This document shows positions 34,328-47,010 of a stretch of DNA of 64,000 nucleotides, in pieces. Location of the stretch: positions 18,460,501-18,524,500 of the forward strand of contig CM073563.1 of assembly GCA_037074615.1 (NCBI GenBank), read 5' to 3'. The first letter of the stretch is position 1. The number at the start of each line of letters is the position of its first letter. A program made the translations under genes and the position numbers. Below the pieces are notes generated by a model that searched no databases, was not told where the DNA came from, and saw nothing but the letters and a program-made list of their open reading frames with translations. This stretch comes from Leucaena leucocephala. Taxonomy: Eukaryota; Streptophyta; Magnoliopsida; Fabales; Fabaceae.

Positions 34328-34592
34328 AGGGGTTGGGCTCACCCACAATCCAATAATAGGGTGAAATGTCCTTTTCTTATAGGCGATATCAATGTTAGAT
34401 CAGGTGAGCCGTCTATTATTCTCAGACGTAAACTTAGGCACCTAGAAATATAGGATACTTCCCCAAGCACCGCGACTAGAACTACAATAAAGTGATACTC
34501 CCTAAGGATCGAACACATTCCAAATGATCGCATATTTCACCATTTCACTAGTTGAATTATCAAACAAAACATAATTGAGAGTAACTCTAAAT
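34328..34592 (-). mobile_element. tRNA-derived SINE, copy 1
   Basis: About 265 bp, alignable to 63626-63876 in the same orientation. On the minus strand a tRNA-like box B, GTGTTCGATCC, lies near 34506-34516, with a weak box A upstream. The element ends GGTGAGCCCAACCCC followed by a T/A-rich tail. The two copies are clearly diverged. Confidence 0.6.
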
Positions 34593-36886
34593 TTTTTTTT
34601 ATATATTCCTACGAATTCAATAGCTTAGGCTTAAATGTTAAAAACTAAAAATTTCTATTCACTACTCACTAATTCTCTATTCCTTAAAAATAACAAATAT
34701 TGAATACCACTAAACTGTTTTTAATATATTATAAAAAATAAATTTCAAAAAGAAAATGGGAAGTCTTGCACGCCAAGGGGAATAATATAATGTTTGATCT
34801 TTTTAAAAAGGTAATTTGATTGAATGATTCACATATTTATGGTTACAATTTTGTTGGCAAAGAAAGATTCACAAAATGACATGAAATTGGTCAACAGAGT
34901 CCCAACCATATGCTTTGTGGGGTCTCAAACTCTCAATCAATCATTGTTTTGTAATATGTCGTAACCAAAGTTTTCTTACATACTTACCATAGTTACATTA
35001 TCATGCCTCTCTCCCTCTCTCTCTCGGTCCCGTGGCGTGCCAAGGACGACAACATGGTCTCTCTCATTGGCATTTGCTTTTGCATCAAAAGTCTCACTCC
35101 GATTCTCATCTCATTTCCTGTGTGGACCCTTTTATTTTATACACTCTCCCAAATCTTAAATCCATATTTGTCTTTCAATTAATAATGTTGAAATCTTTGA
35201 AATACAAAAAGTCTCAAAACTTTAATATCATGTATGTATATATGTAAACAAATCAAGCTAGGTATTGATCAATTGTGAAGTTAATAGAGGGAGCATGCAT
35301 GAAATAAACCAAAATCTATTCTACTTACCCAATCGCAAAGTGTGGGAACATGCAGAATCCCTCTCATAGGATGCTTGCAACATATAACATTATTGGATAC
35401 AACCATTTATTTTCGGCCAAATATTCATATAATCATATTCATGAAGTGCGAGTTTGAAGAGCTACACTTTGATCAGGTCTCTTTCATTACAGAGTCCTAG
35501 CTAATATTTCATCAGGACTTGACTCCCAAAACCCTAGGGGGATTAATTAGAAACAATGTCGTGGAAAGGATGAATGAGGAAACAATCTCTCTTTTGCCTG
35601 TATGTAGATAATGTCAGCTTAAAAATTGTAGGAATTTTAAAATATAAATAAGAAGAAATCTTGGGATGACTTTGGAATATATTAGAAGAGATTATGGCGC
35701 TTTAATAGTTCATCATAGATTCATTGGACTTTTTTTGTTCAATATTAGACCTTGTGAAATAGTTAAATAAATAATTGATTTTGAATACTGTACTTTTTTC
35801 TAAAATCTCATATATATCATCTAATTCTTCATTCAAATTATATTTGACATGAGAGAAGACTCGTGTTTTTGTTATTATCTACACACTCGATATCAACAAT
35901 CTCCCCTTAAACCAAGAGTAATTCATTTCATATTCCCACAAACCTACATATAATGAAATACACTTAACCATTGAGCAATTCCATAGGGTTTATGTTTAAA
36001 TTCCTTTTAATTTTTAAGATAAGTAAAAAAATGCTACACTCTAAATCTCAAAAACTAAAAATACAATTAACCAAATAAAAAAATATATATTGAAAAATAG
36101 TCTTACATTATATTGCTGATTACAGAAAGAATTATCAATATATAATATGAAAAATAGTCTTATCTAATTGACTTAAACTATTTTAGTAGAAAGAATAATA
36201 TAATATATATACCTATTCTTTCTAAGATCTAATGCTTTTGACCAGAGAGTCTACGTACATAAACAACTAATGTATTGTATATACGTTGGAGTCAAGAACT
36301 ACTTTTGGCTTCTACTTGTGAAGGAGATCATGGGTTGAGAAAAATGGATACTTTAAACCCATTTTCATATTTATCTTACTTTTACGTGTCGAACTTATCT
36401 CTTATCCTTATCACTGTATTCCACAATAATAAGATTATAAATCATTACCCATGGGCCACCATTGAACACTCGCAATAATAGCCCTAATTATGACACAATT
36501 TTTTCTGTCTAACGGTCAAAATTCAATCCTTCACGATCATGCTCACACCCAAGAGATATCTTCTTTGCTTTTGTTTTTCTTTTCATGCTGAATCGGTTCG
36601 AAAATTAATATAGATAAGGGAAATTACGGTCTCCATTTCCTTGATTCCAAAACATGTACAATTGCTTTTTCTCCTCTATTATAATAGAACCCTAAAACCG
36701 AGGTGGTATCATTTATTTCATGATTGATGATGTGACCCGATTCAATTTATTTAATTTTAACTCATCTCATGCATGAAAGACGTTTCTAGTTTATTGATTT
36801 ACCCCAATTCATTTCTTTCATTTAAGTTTAAATACATATATATGCTTTGAAGAACTTTAATCAGGGAACCTCTAGTTTTCCCCTAT

Positions 36887-36929
<43 letters not shown>

Positions 36930-38319
36930 TTAGTTATTCTGTGAATTTAATATTGTAGCTTATTAATTCGTTAATTGCGTGTTTGTCTCACGATTTTGAT
37001 TTTTTTTCCAGCTGTTTGAACTTCTTCAACTCTTTGCGGAATGAACAAGTAGGGAAGGCAACTTGTTCAAAAAACTTGGAGAATGAAAAAAAATATCAGT
37101 AGGAACACCATATAACTTATATATAAATCCAATTTATGAAAGTGATTATGTGATAAAGAAAAACTCTTTTTCTCTATTCTTAAACGAAAGTCCCCTTTGA
37201 CTTGGATCCTTAAACCAAGAGGGGGAAAAATAAACCATTTCACACTAATATTAACGGCCATTGATCAGTGCTGATACACCTATATATTTCACATGGTTTA
37301 ACTAAGCCTTTTATTTATTTATTTCTTTATTTATTGAGCACTAAAGTTAAGTCTTTATTTTGAAAACATGAAGAATAAGAGCTAGTACCTCATTCTTGAG
37401 AGTCAAGCAACGTTGAAAACAAGAACCTCCACAAAAGATATTAGTTTACCTTGATCTTTAGAGTTGTAAAAATTAAATTATACTATCACTCTACTCCTAA
37501 TTATAATAGTTAGTTGATATTTTTAAATAGATTAATAAAATTAAATAAATTAGATAATTATAACTAATATATAAGAGTTAGTTGACTAATTTAGATAGAT
37601 TGAATAATATATAATATGAATGCAACTTAAGAGATTATATTTATCATAATTAAATTATTTATTTAATTTTTTTATCTATCTAAATAAGTCAATAAATACA
37701 TATATATTCTTTTCTTTTAGTTAAGATATTTCTCTCTTTTTATCTTATATAGATTTCCACATTTGGATTATATATATTTGATTGATGAAAACATAAAATG
37801 ACGGAGCATGTGATGATTTATCGTGTAGATTATTTCAGTTAAGCCATAGGAAAATGTAGTACTGTCATTAAAGTATATTTTTAAATTATAAAGTAATAAG
37901 GGTTTCCCTTGATTTTTCCCCATAATATTTTACTCGATCGATTATGTACCTTACCAAAAGAGCTGAGCTGGATATTGCTTCTACCTAACCAACATATGAT
38001 TCTCATAGTAGGTTTGATTTTGACATGTGTGACTCTTGTAGAATAAGACAATAGTAATATTGGATAAGTCGGCTTAAGTAATTAATTTGATCATTTTAAA
38101 AACAACTAATTAATTAATTAATTAAATTGAGACGTACGATTCTGATCGTTCACTCTAATCTCTTAATTTCATAGATAATGTCTTTCGAAAGATTCACATG
38201 TATATTATTATAGGAACTCTTAAGATTCTCTAAATTTGTTTATTATAGCACCAAGAGTGTCTCTCTCTAATCTCAATCGGGCTATAAGTTCTTCACTTCT
38301 TTATGTCTCCCCTCACTCA

Positions 38320-38356
<37 letters not shown>

Positions 38357-39078
38357 AACTTACAACCAAGCTTTATATATAACTGAACAAGATCAGAATT
38401 GTTGTGTAATAACGCTTCTCGAAACATTGACCATCAAGAACCACCATATCCAACAAGTTCACCAACATGATGCCTTTGACACTCCAATTATTAGCCTTCA
38501 TTCCTAAGACCGTCTAGGTTACCATATAAAATTATTAATCATTTGAAAAATACCAAATTTATTATAGCTCTAAGACAGGATCTTTTTTTCCTTGTGAAAT
38601 TTCTTCTATAACTGAATATTTCTTCCAAGAAAATAAAATCACTTATACCCGCCCGCCCCTCCCCAAAAAGTAAAAGCTCCAGATTCACACACACATTAAT
38701 GACACTCATGCTCTTCATTCCTATTTAAGCTTTTTATTTCTGTGGCCATCTTTTTGTTCACCAAATTGATTAAAATGTAATATAGTACATATTGACAATT
38801 AATACAATGCCTACGTTATTACTTACTCATTAATTAATTAATTTTAGAGACCTCCATCGTGACTTGGGAAATAAATAATCATGTACCTATAGTCATGGCT
38901 ATAAAAAATAAGCTGAACTCGATGAGTTGACCCATTTCACTTACTAATTTACTGAGTTGAGTTGAAACTTCTTAAGTTTTTTTTTAGTATGATCAAACCA
39001 ACCTAACTCATTTAATCCGTGAATTAAGTGAGGCAGCCCGCAAGTTTGGTGGGTTGGCTTGTTATAATATTAAAATAA
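34593..39078. other. AT-rich intergenic DNA
   Basis: About 4.5 kb without a recognisable gene. Microsatellites: (AT)n at 36891-36925 and (CT)n(AT)n at 38319-38356. A CT-rich stretch lies near 35005-35030. The segment 37480-37700 has the look of the local AT-rich MITE family but without clear ends. Confidence 0.45.
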
Positions 39079-39087
39079 ATTAAAAAT

Positions 39088-41264
39088 GATTAAAGTGTAA
39101 ATTTGTTCCAGAAGTTCCCACTCAAGAGTATTGGGTATTTTGAAGTTTTTTTGGAAGCAATGTTTTCCTATAAGTTTTCAAAATTAAATTTGATTATTAG
39201 TTGACCAATATGTTGATGTGGCACGCCACGTGGCATTTATTTTATCTTTTTATTTTGAGTTAAAGTGCAAATTTGTCTCAAAATTTTTTACTTAGGAGCA
39301 CCAGGTATCCAGAAGTTTTTTTTTGTTCCATATCACCTTAACCATTAAGGATAAGGTGCAAATTTGCCCTAAAATTTTTCACGCATGAATTGTGGTATCT
39401 GAAAGTTTTTTTAGGAGCAATGCTACATCAGAAATTTTTAAATTGTAACAATATCGTCCTTAACATTACCCATAGCTAAATTTGACAGTTAGTTGACTAA
39501 TATACTGACATGACATGTCTATGTGATATCCATATTATTTTTTATTTTAGGTTAAGGTGTAAATTTACCCAAGAAATTTTCACTTGGGACTGTTGGGTAT
39601 CAGGAAGTTTTTCTTTTTATGTAATTAGTGTCTTGACCATTATTCAAGTTAAATTTCATCACCAGTTGATTAAATCTATTGAGCTAACAAGTCCACATGT
39701 CATTCACTTCTTTTTTTAAGTCAAATTTATAAATAAGGAAAAAAATTAAAAAAATGCATTCATCTAAATTCTATCATTATTAGAGTATTGCTTTCGGGAG
39801 ATCATATCTGGCAACCTCTAGAAAAATAAATGATCATTATATATATTATCTTCTTATATTTATAAGACAACATATGCCCGTGATTATTCCTTAAATTGAC
39901 CTATCGTTCACACATTCAAGAATTCTCGTGAGTACCATACTTGTGTTGTTTTCTATATATTTTTTTGCTATACTTTTATACTAAAACAATATACCAAACC
40001 ATAATATGATTTTTCAAGAGCAAATAATTTGTTAACATAAGAACTTAGAGGATGATTTTTTTTAATTTTTTTCATATTTATAGATCCAACTTAAAAAATG
40101 AAGTAGATAACACATGAACCAGTAAACTCAGTATATTTAGTAAACTAATAGTCAAATTAAATATGGATAACGATCATGGACATTGAACAAAAAGAAAAAC
40201 TTCTAGATATATATCTAGCTCTTCTGAGTAAAAACTTTCATAGCAAATTTGCACTTTAATATAATAAAATATGACATAGATGCTATATAGGAATGCCACG
40301 TTAGCATATTGGTCAACTAATGGTCAAACTTAATAGTGGGCAACGGTCAAGGCAGTATTACTCCTAAATTTTTTTTCTGATACCCACAATACTCCTGCAT
40401 AGAAACTTTTAAGGAAAATTAACACCTTATACCTAACCATTTTATAGGTTCAGTTTGAACATTAGTTTGACCAAATATGCTAAGCTAGTTAGTACGCATT
40501 CTATCTACTTTATTTTTTCCCAAATTATCATGTTTATAAACAGGAAAAACAATAAAAAAATGCATCACCCCACCGTTGTTATTAGAGTATCACTCTCAAC
40601 CGACTATACTCTGACAACCTCTCAAAAAATAACTATGATAGTCTCATATATTATCTTATTATATTTATAAGTTAATGCCTATAGTTTTTTCCAAACTCAA
40701 CCCTATTATTCATGCTTTTTAAGAATTTTTGCGAGTTTCCCTTGCATATATTATCTTCTATATTTTGTATGCTCTACTTTATACTAAAAAAAATGTACCA
40801 AAATGAAGTATTGTCTCTCGAGAGTAATGCTCTATTAACGACGAAGCTTAGAATAATACATTTTTATAATTTTTTCTTATTTATAAATTTGACTGAAAAA
40901 AATGAAGGAGTTGGCATATGAACTGATAGCTAAATATATTTAGTAAAACTAATAGTCAAACTAAACCTGAATAATTGTGGGAGCAACATTGAATCAAAAA
41001 GAATACTTCCAAATGCCCAGTACTACTGAGTGAAAACTTCTGGAACAAATTTACACTTTAACCCAAAATAGAAGATGATGTAGATTTCACGTGGCATGTT
41101 ACATCAATATATTAGTGAACTAACGGTCAAACCTAACTTTGCTTAATGATCAAGGTGAATTGCTACTATTTGAAAACTTATGGGGCAACATTACTTCTAA
41201 AAGAACTTCTAGATACCCAGTGTTTATGAGTGAAAATTTTTGGGACAAATTTGCACTTTAAACC
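39088..41264. mobile_element. Mutator-like element 2, non-autonomous, foldback type
   Basis: An exact 9-bp duplication ATTAAAAAT flanks it (39079-39087 and 41265-41273). The left end GATTAAAGTGTAAATTTG pairs with the reverse complement of the right end, GGTTTAAAGTGCAAATTTG. The whole left half is built of plus-oriented modules (AAGTGCAAATTTG, then GGTATCCAGAAGTTTTT, then GACAGTTAGTTGAC) and the right half of the same modules inverted, so the element could form a long hairpin. No transposase coding is seen. The target duplication is AT-rich, so chance cannot be fully excluded. Confidence 0.65.
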
Positions 41265-41273
41265 ATTAAAAAT

Positions 41274-41556
41274 ATCTTAAAATTTAATTAATATATCATA
41301 ATATTATAAAATTAATTGTAATTAAAATATTAATAAACCTTAACTTGGCCTATAACCTATTTATCTTCTTTTATTCCTTCCATTTTATTTCATTTGCTTG
41401 ATGCGTGCTTTTGCTTCACTAGTTATAATTAATTTCTACATCTATGTTATCTTTTAAATTAGAGGGCTGGCATAACTTCTACTTCTATCTTAGGTAGTTT
41501 CAACTTTCAAGAAACTGGAATATTGATGTAAAATGGTGGAAAGTAGAAAAATGTGA
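41274..41556. other. AT-rich spacer
   Basis: Nothing recognisable lies between the two Mutator-like elements. Confidence 0.4.
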
Positions 41557-41565
41557 TTTAGCTTA

Positions 41566-41701
41566 GGGAAAAAGACAAGAAAAGCCTATGTGAATTTCAA
41601 AATAACAATTTGGGCATATGAATATCTAAAAAGACAGATTAGGCAAGAGACTCAATATGTCATTTGCAAATTTAGATAAAAATACCAAATTATCCTTGTA
41701 A
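41566..41701 (+). repeat. left terminal inverted repeat of Mutator-like element 3
   Basis: It matches the reverse complement of 45466-45597 with scattered substitutions; both start with GGGAAAAA. Confidence 0.85.
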
Positions 41702-42219
41702 GTATTTGAAAAAAAATTGGACAATGGACTCGGAATGAAAAAAGAGAATGAAGCAGGAGATTAGGTTCTAACTCTCATCGAACTTTACTCCGAAAATGGA
41801 ATTCTGGTTGGCGTTAACAAAGGTAATAGCCGTCGTTTCAAATACTCTACCACCAAAGTTGAATATGATTGAGTTTGCTGAAGAAAATAAATAAAGCCAT
41901 AACAAAAAAGAAGTAATCCAATTAGAGTTATCAGGAAACAAATTCCTAAAGAACAGAGGATTTAATGAATGAATGATTGCTCCTAGAAAAACAGTAGAAA
42001 AAAGTGGGAAAGTTGGATTCAAGCAAACTAGTGGAAGAAATAAGTAATAGAAAATGAATTAAGAAGGGGATCAAAATCTGGAGAAAAAATCAAATTTTTT
42101 AAATTTGAGAGATAAGGTGAAGAGGGGAGAGAGAGGTTGGGTTTTAGAAACTGAAGAATTGACACAGTTTGATGATTGACCATCTTCTACCTCTGAAATA
42201 CTCTATTTTTATACGTCAT

Positions 42220-43560
42220 TATGGAAGTTGCAAATCCCATTGTTGAAGCTGTAAATCCCATTATAGGAGTTATAAATTCCATTAGCAATAGGTTACAATT
42301 TCAGTTATAAATGTCATTGCAAGAGTTGCAAATGCCATTAGATAAGTTATAAATGTCATTAAAAGAATTGTAAATCCCATTAACAATAGGTTACAATTTT
42401 AGTTGTAAATGTCATTGTTGAAGTTACAAATCCCACTGTTGAAGTTGTAAATCCTGTTACAGGAGTTATAAATCCCATTAGCAATATATTACAATTTTAA
42501 TTATAAATGTCATTGTAGGAGTTACAAATCCTATTGTTCAAGTTGTAAATGTCATTAGACGAGTTGCAAATACTATTATAGGAGTTATAAATCCCATTGG
42601 CAATAGATTGCAATTTCAGTTGTAAATGTCATTGTTGAAGTTGTAAATCCCATTGTTGATGTTACAAATTCTATTACAGGAGTTGTAAATCCCATTAGCA
42701 ATAGGTTACAATTTTAGTTATAAATATCATTGCAGGAGTTGCAAATCCCATTATTCAAGTTACAAATGTCATTAGACGGGTTGCAAATATTATTACAAGA
42801 GTTGCAAATATCATTAGCAATATATTGTAATTTTATTTGTAAATGTCATTGCAGGAGTTGTAAATACCATTATTTAACTTGTAACTCCCATTAGATGAGT
42901 TACAAATACCATTATAGGAGTTGCAATAAGTTACAGTTTTAGTTATAAATGTCATTATTGAAGTTGCAAATCCTACTGTTGAAGTTACAAATTCTATTAC
43001 ATCAGTTACAAATCCCATTAGTAATAGACTATAATTTCAGTTATAAATGTCATTATAGGAGTTGCAAATACCATTAGACGAGTTGCAAATGTCATTATAG
43101 AAGTTACAAATCCCATTGTTCGACTTGCAAATGCCATTGTTAAAATTGCAAATTATATTAAACGAGTTACAAATCTCTTTAGCAATATGTTGAGTTCTAA
43201 GCTTCATTCTCCCGTGTTTTCTTTAAATGCTTCAAGGGTAATTTAGTCTTCTCACCAAAATTTACAAAGGACAGATTGAGTAAAATTCATTTTCATCCCC
43301 TTGGTGTCAAATGCATTAAGTAACGAGTTGAAATATGTTATCTTACAAGCTACGCTTTTCAATATAACATTACTCCAAAATGAAATCTCTATCAATACAT
43401 CACTATTGTGGAAGTTATAAACCTCATTGGAGGACTTGTAAACCTTATTAGACGAGTTGTAAACCCCATTACAGGACTTGTAAATCTCACTAGATAAGTT
43501 GTAAATGCTATTGTTGAAGTTTCAAACTCAAAGGCAATATGTTGCAATTCTATTGTTGTA
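42220..43560. repeat. minisatellite with units of about 21 bp inside Mutator-like element 3
   Basis: Units such as GAAGTTGTAAATCCCATTGTT recur over 1.3 kb, interspersed with a longer module containing GCAATAGGTTACAATTTTAG. A period near 21 keeps frame, so the minus strand has repetitive open stretches (42833-43018 and 43392-43628) with GFATS-like heptads. These are most likely by-products of the repeat and not genes. Confidence 0.8.
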
Positions 43561-44453
43561 AATGTGAAAGGGAAAATATGTATATAGTCATTACAAAATA
43601 TAGTCGTAGTCATTACAAATTTTAACAATACATAAGTCGAACACTAAAAAGTGATTGATTAACTTTGAATATCAGTTGGTCAATGGCTGAACTTTCTAAA
43701 AATGTAACATTACAAAAGTTAAACATTACAAAAATTGAAACATCATTTGGTCAATGTGGCGGTCTCACTTTGTAGAAGTAGACTTAACACAAATTTTTGC
43801 CTTGAGTTAAACTCGTGATTTACTAGCGACCACTATAGGTTTCTATTTGGATTTGAAAGCAATTTACTGTTGAAAGAACTCTAAGAGCATGCTGACAAAG
43901 AATTCCAGAGAACTCAAACTGGTTGAAGCTGCAAATTATAATTCCTTATCGAGGAGCCCAATACACTCTCTGACCTCCCTCAACTTTTGTATGGTACCGC
44001 ATGAGGAAACCATCTTCAAATGGTAAAGATGCATAATGAGCAGTCAACACAATTTATTCTTGAAACTTGGAAAAGGCAAAAGGAGTGAGAATTGTGGCAG
44101 CATGTGACTCCATGGTGGGCTACAGTTTTAAGGCAAATATTTTGAAGATTATGTTGCATAGTTTATTGTTCTCCAATTTGATCTTTGAAATCCACAGCAA
44201 CAGCCACCTAATTATGCAAGTCCAAGTGAACAATAAGGTAATATTTTACATCTTTCAAAACATAAGATGGAACATACTGTTAAGTCTAATGAACATCCAA
44301 TCCAAATGTACTTCTAAAAAAGGAACTAACACAATGAAAATAATTTAACAATTTCTAAATAGAGTACCTACTCCACAAAGTATACAAGTCGGGTCTGTAC
44401 ATTTAGAAATCGTTGAATGAAAGCATTAATTGACTTTGATTTACCAGTTGTAG

Positions 44454-45280
44454 TCATTCCCACAAAAAATAGCTTCTTAGAAATGACAATGCCAAAAGCA
44501 AACATAAAGTATATAAATTAGCAATATGCCTACTGCCATGTAACCCAAAAGAATTGACCATATCCCTCCAACCTACTTCAAAATCCTCAACAGACTCAAG
44601 ATTGTAAAGTCTATAAAATTCAGCCTTCCATTTATTGTAACATTCTCCTAGAATAGCACTAAACCAAGAAAGAAATTTCACTACAATCATCTATATGCAG
44701 AGAGCTTGTTTAGTTACTAGCACTTCAATGGCTAATGCTTCTTTGAGACACATATTTTGGTTTGTTAACATTGTCTATGGAGTTTTCCTATTCATAAACC
44801 CTAAGAAAGCCTTTCAAGAAGACAATGAAACAGAGATCAAAAGGAAACTGCCTAAGGGAATTGTAAAGTCATTAGACTTTTCAAAAATTAAATGCATCCA
44901 TTACATACATGCATCCATTGACCAGGCTATATTCTCCAAACAGTTGTTCGAATCAAGGGTGAACTCAAATTTGAAATTAGGGCATTTCTCCTTAATATTT
45001 ATGTACATTCTCAGTAAATCTATGCTTTCCTCTTCTGGTTCTAATTTCCTAAATGATTGAAGTAAACTCCTCACATCCTTTTTAGTAAAAGGCAGATATC
45101 TAGGTTCCACATACTTCTCAAGCTCCATAAGTCGTATCATTTTATAGACATAAATCCTAGTTTTAGCATACATCAGGACTAAGCTTTTGTTTGAATATGA
45201 AATAGTTCTGCATGCATGAAGAAATCGAACTCAATTTGGTTCTAAAAGTTTATGATTTTGGGGGTTAAAAAGAATTCGTA
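44454..45280 (-). pseudogene. FRS11: FAR1-RELATED SEQUENCE 11 (FRS11)-like fragment
   Basis: Two open minus-strand blocks match the central part of FRS11, a nuclear protein derived from a MULE transposase. Block 1 (45173-44901) includes RLMELEKYVEPRYLPFT, KDVRSLLQSFRKL and NFKFEFTLDSNN. Block 2 (44690-44454) includes WKAEFYRLYNLESVEDFE and WRDMVNSFGLHGSRHIANLY. Upstream of block 1 the reading LLEPN.VRFLHACR is present with a stop. Between the blocks NMCLKEA is readable in other frames, while the segment with the first part of the catalytic domain is shortened. The C-terminal SWIM zinc finger is missing. The similarity to the host gene FRS11, more than to generic FAR1 transposases, suggests capture by the surrounding element. 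Dead copy. Confidence 0.8.
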
Positions 45281-45465
45281 CCTGGGCTCGTAGCTGAAAA
45301 GAATGCTGCCACTAACGGAATAGCCGCTTGAAGACTCCAACAGAGGACCCATAACGTCTTCTAATATGCACCACGACACCAAAATTGTATCTAGCAATGC
45401 ATGGTTATCGACTTCAATTTTGCAGGAAGTTAAGGCACCTGTGGCATCGGTATGGTCATTTATTC

Positions 45466-45597
45466 CAGGGATAATTTGGTATTTTTACCCAAATTTGTAA
45501 AAGATAGATTGGGCTTTCTACCCAATCTGTTTCTTTAGGCATTCAGATGCCAAATTGTCATTTCCAAATTCAAATGGGCTTTTCTTGTTTTTTTCCC
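45466..45597 (-). repeat. right terminal inverted repeat of Mutator-like element 3
   Basis: On the minus strand it starts GGGAAAAAAACAAG and ends near ATTATCCCTGG, tracking the left terminus. Confidence 0.85.
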
Positions 45598-45606
45598 TTT
45601 AACTTA

Positions 45607-45947
45607 TGATTGTACTTATCGTATAGTTCTCTTTTATTGTAGAAATTGCTTTTACGTATCGTGTAAAAACAATTTTTGTTTTCTTCCCTTTGGTGATAGA
45701 CATTGCTCATTAGAAAATTAATTAAATGTTGAAAGTTAAATGTTGAAGGTGTATAAGCCATATTTCAATTTTCAGCAATAACCTCAAAACAATAATTTAA
45801 AAATGTCGAAGATAAAAGTGAAACAAATATTATATAGTAAAAATGTCAATTATTTAAATATTCACTTGACTTTTGTTCGTTGAGGTTTGAAACTAGGTTA
45901 GCATTACAAAATAGTTAGGTGGTATTCAAACAAGCTATAATAGGGGT
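45607..45947. other. AT-rich spacer
   Basis: I see no gene or defined repeat. Confidence 0.4.
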
Positions 45948-46062
45948 GGATAACACTTGTGAAGACAAGTGTTAATAATCATTATTATTTTAATAAACAA
46001 CGATTAATCCTTTTAAGTTTTAATATGGATAATTAATCCTCTTCATTAATTAATTGATTATC
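45948..46062 (+). repeat. left copy of the direct repeat flanking the CACTA element
   Basis: About 115 bp containing the perfect inverted repeat TAACACTTG/CAAGTGTTA. It is near-identical to 54053-54170 and ends at the CACTA terminus. Confidence 0.75.
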
Positions 46063-46681
46063 CACTGGTACAAAATATGCTTTTTAAAACCCCATTTTTA
46101 AACCGATCCTTGCGGAGACAGTTTAAAAACATGACCGGTGGCATTTTTGTAAATAAGATGAAATAGTTACACTAAATTAACACATCACCGGTGTAAAATA
46201 TAATTACTACGCTGGATAATATCAATAAGTGTATATTAGTTGCGTCATATTTTGACTCTTCAGTTTTTTGTTTATACTTTCCCGCTTCTTTTCTTTAACT
46301 TCTTCAGACCTTGCGGAGAAACTTTTAGAACAAATGACAAGTGAAATTTTTGTAAATATGATGAAATATTTACACTGGATTTACATTGAACCGATGTAAA
46401 ATATATATAACCGGTGTTAAATATACTTTCTATTCTGACTCTTCAGTTTCCTGTTTATGTTTTTTCGCTTCTTTTCTCTATACCTTCTTAGGCCGTTCAT
46501 TTCACTTTTTTGGTTCCTAACATTTGTACTCATTATAATATAAGGCTAATTGCATTCTTTGATATTCTTTTCTGAAACCGTTCTTATTCTGCAACCATAT
46601 GTATATCATTCCTATGATTAGTACTTTTGTCTCATCACTTTATCTTTATTTTATTTTTTTTTCTTCTATTTGAACGCTCCA

Positions 46682-47010
46682 ATGGCTTCTTCCTCACACA
46701 CACCTCATTCTCCGTCGCACAAAAGAAATAGAGACGATTTTGAAGACAAATATCCCAACCTTCACCCTGTACTTCTTTCTCCTCCTCCCCTGGTTATCAC
46801 TCTGATGAAGCGTCTTGAGGAACTGATCATACGCTTCAATGCTCTGGAGGACTCAGTAGAATAACTGTCTTAGAAAGTTACTAGATTGAAAGATAGTTTT
46901 AGAGCTTTCCATTTAGAAGTTCACCGCCATCAATAGCATGATAGCTTGTATCATTCTGTTGATCCTACCAACTATGATGAATCCCAAACCTCCGAGTCTA
47001 ATGAGGAGTG
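46682..47010 (+). pseudogene. small CACTA-internal open frame, unknown
   Basis: The ATG at 46682 opens MASSSHTPHSPSHKRNRDDF, then a Leu-rich, coiled-coil-like segment (RLEELIIRFNALEDSVE) before a TAA at 46862-46864. The same frame continues with similar composition past two more stops to about 47010. It lies between the subterminal repeats and TNP2. I do not recognise it. Confidence 0.3.

Larger units (their letters stand above)
41566..45597. mobile_element. Mutator-like element 3 (Pack-MULE) carrying an FRS11 fragment
   Basis: Terminal inverted repeats of about 130 bp (41566-41701 and 45466-45597) are very similar: GGGAAAAAGACAAGAAAAGCC versus GGGAAAAAAACAAGAAAAGCC, then AACAATTTGGGCAT versus GACAATTTGGCAT, and AAAAATACCAAATTATCC on both. 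The flanks are TTTAGCTTA (41557-41565) and TTTAACTTA (45598-45606), 8 of 9 identical. Inside are a repetitive core (42220-43560), a partial internal copy of the terminal repeat (about 43236-43300), and FRS11-derived coding sequence on the minus strand (44454-45280). Confidence 0.85.

Noticed and set aside
35032..35247. 71-codon plus-strand open frame
   Set aside because: No domain, no homologue recognised, lies in AT-rich intergenic DNA after a CT-rich microsatellite.
42220..43560. CRISPR-like array
   Set aside because: Units are contiguous and diverged without unique spacers, in a plant nuclear context.
42833..43628. Repeat proteins with GFATS-like heptads
   Set aside because: They are a by-product of the 21-bp repeat; no upstream start context or conserved flanking domain.
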